From positions 1 to 5,216 of the forward strand of contig CAKRJM010000146.1 in NCBI GenBank assembly GCA_934351765.1: a stretch of 5,216 nucleotides of DNA, given 5' to 3'. Under the pieces are notes generated by a model. That model was not told the DNA's origin. It saw nothing but the letters and a program-made list of their open reading frames with translations, and made no database searches. This document shows, one piece after another, positions 4,268-5,216 of the stretch. Position 1 is the stretch's first letter; every line of letters starts with the position of its first letter. This DNA comes from an uncultured Lachnospiraceae bacterium (GTDB lineage: Bacteria; Bacillota; Clostridia; Lachnospirales; Lachnospiraceae). The position numbers and the translations under genes are program-made.

Positions 4268-5216
4268 TCAGACGAAGATCCTGCTGTGCACGGCCTGAGA
4301 TGCAGACACAGGAAATCAGAACAGAGACTCAGAACGGACCGGAGATCACGGTAGCGTTTGTAGGAAATCCCAACTGCGGTAAGACAACCCTGTTTAATGC
4401 ACTGACGGGGGCAACGCTGAAGGTCGCTAACTGGCCGGGAGTTACCGTGGAACGGGTAGAGGGCGAGGCGAAATACAAGGATCAGAGGATCCGCGTGATT
4501 GATCTTCCCGGTATTTACAGCCTGACCTCATACAGCATCGAGGAAAAGGTTTCGAGAAAGTGCGTAATGGATGAGAAGGTGGATGTGATCATCAATGTGG
4601 TGGATGCATCCAGTCTGGAACGAAATCTGTATCTGACACTCCAGCTTCTGGAGCTGGGAAAACCATTGATTTTGGCTCTCAATATGATGGATATCGTGGA
4701 GGAGCGGGGCATGGAGATCGATCTGCACCGGCTTCCGGAAATGCTGGGAAATATTCCGGTGATTCCGGTGTCTGCCAGAAAACGGACCGGTCTGGAGGTT
4801 CTGCTCCATGCAGTTGTCCATCACAGTGAAGAAACACCGGACATTACAGGAATCCGTTATTCCCGTGGATTAGAGGCGAAGATCGGAAAGATCTCAGAGG
4901 CGTTGGAGACAACCTATGGGAAGCTTCCCAATGTTCGATGGACTGCAATCAAGGAACTGGATTTTGATGAGGTGATCCGGGAAGAATATCCCCTCGACCT
5001 TCCGCAGGTGCTGGATCGTTCCTACGAGAAGCAGATCATCAGTGAAAAATACGATTACATAGAAGAGGTTATGGAAGAATGTATGGTGAATCGGGAGCGG
5101 AAAGCAGCTCTGACGGAAAAGGCAGACCGGATCCTGACTCACCCGTTCTGGGGTGTGCCGGTGTTCCTTGTGATCCTGGCGGCTGTATTTTTCCTGACCT
5201 TTACGGTAGGCGATTT
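4264..5216 (+). CDS. feoB: Ferrous iron transport protein FeoB, GTPase domain (3'-truncated)
   Basis: The frame is open from ATG 4264 to the window end, giving 317 residues of the main ferrous iron permease of the inner membrane. The G-protein domain shows G1 GNPNCGKT (34-41), switch I WPGVT with Thr61 (G2), DLPG (80-83, G3), NMMD (140-143, a normal NxxD G4) and SAR (170-172, G5). The GDI-like helical spacer runs from about 190 to 285. HPFWGVPVF (293-301) leads into the first membrane segment (about 298-314), where the window cuts it. FeoB proteins are about 650-830 residues, so more than half is missing, including the Gate motifs. The start overlaps the feoA stop (ATGA); AAAGGAGG at 4246-4253 is 10 nt upstream, slightly long. 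A later ATG at 4300 has no binding site. The N-terminal extension of about 27 residues before the GTPase fold is basic and carries an RRRSCC motif. Confidence 0.95.
   Translation, partial: MIRRRSCCARPEMQTQEIRTETQNGPEITVAFVGNPNCGKTTLFNALTGATLKVANWPGVTVERVEGEAKYKDQRIRVIDLPGIYSLTSYSIEEKVSRKCVMDEKVDVIINVVDASSLERNLYLTLQLLELGKPLILALNMMDIVEERGMEIDLHRLPEMLGNIPVIPVSARKRTGLEVLLHAVVHHSEETPDITGIRYSRGLEAKIGKISEALETTYGKLPNVRWTAIKELDFDEVIREEYPLDLPQVLDRSYEKQIISEKYDYIEEVMEECMVNRERKAALTEKADRILTHPFWGVPVFLVILAAVFFLTFTVGD

Overview
The window looks like a chromosomal segment of a spore-forming, anaerobic Firmicute, most likely a clostridium of the Lachnospiraceae type. The signs are a spore-germination membrane protein, strong AGGAGG-type ribosome binding sites, mid-range GC, an NfnL/GltA-type flavoprotein and a feoAB ferrous iron operon. 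Species cannot be fixed from the sequence alone. All six genes lie on the + strand. Both edges cut genes: the first lacks its N-terminus and the last lacks its membrane domain.

Region by region: (1) 1-1332 holds the C-terminal three quarters of a GltA/NfnL-type FAD/NADPH oxidoreductase, tightly coupled to a small Dabb (dimeric alpha/beta barrel) protein. (2) 1333-1516 is a non-coding spacer with three back-to-back hairpins (the second looks like a terminator) and a fourth AT-rich dyad resembling an AraR operator. (3) 1517-2206 is araD, L-ribulose-5-phosphate 4-epimerase. (4) 2207-2383 holds about 3.4 copies of a 27-bp tandem repeat and then a strong intrinsic terminator. Its loop carries a -10-like element of a candidate forespore (sigma-G) promoter, and its 3' arm carries the ribosome binding site of the next gene. 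(5) 2384-3856 encodes a stand-alone GerA-family A-subunit (SpoVAF-like) spore germination protein. (6) 3857-3958 is a clear housekeeping promoter overlaid by three 15-bp dyads of 7-1-7 geometry, partly Fur-box-like. (7) 3959-5216 is feoA followed by feoB, overlapping by ATGA.

The window appears to be four unrelated transcription units: redox/nitrogen metabolism, pentose metabolism, sporulation/germination, and iron uptake. Each seems to have its own control region. The gene content is ordinary. The most interesting structure is regulatory: the araD terminator appears to be merged with the promoter and ribosome binding site of the germination gene. Only a transcript starting inside the hairpin would then expose the ribosome binding site. 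The tandem repeat just upstream and the cluster of operator-like dyads at feo are secondary points of interest. I found no convincing sign of an undescribed multi-gene system, mobile element, RNA gene or CRISPR array.
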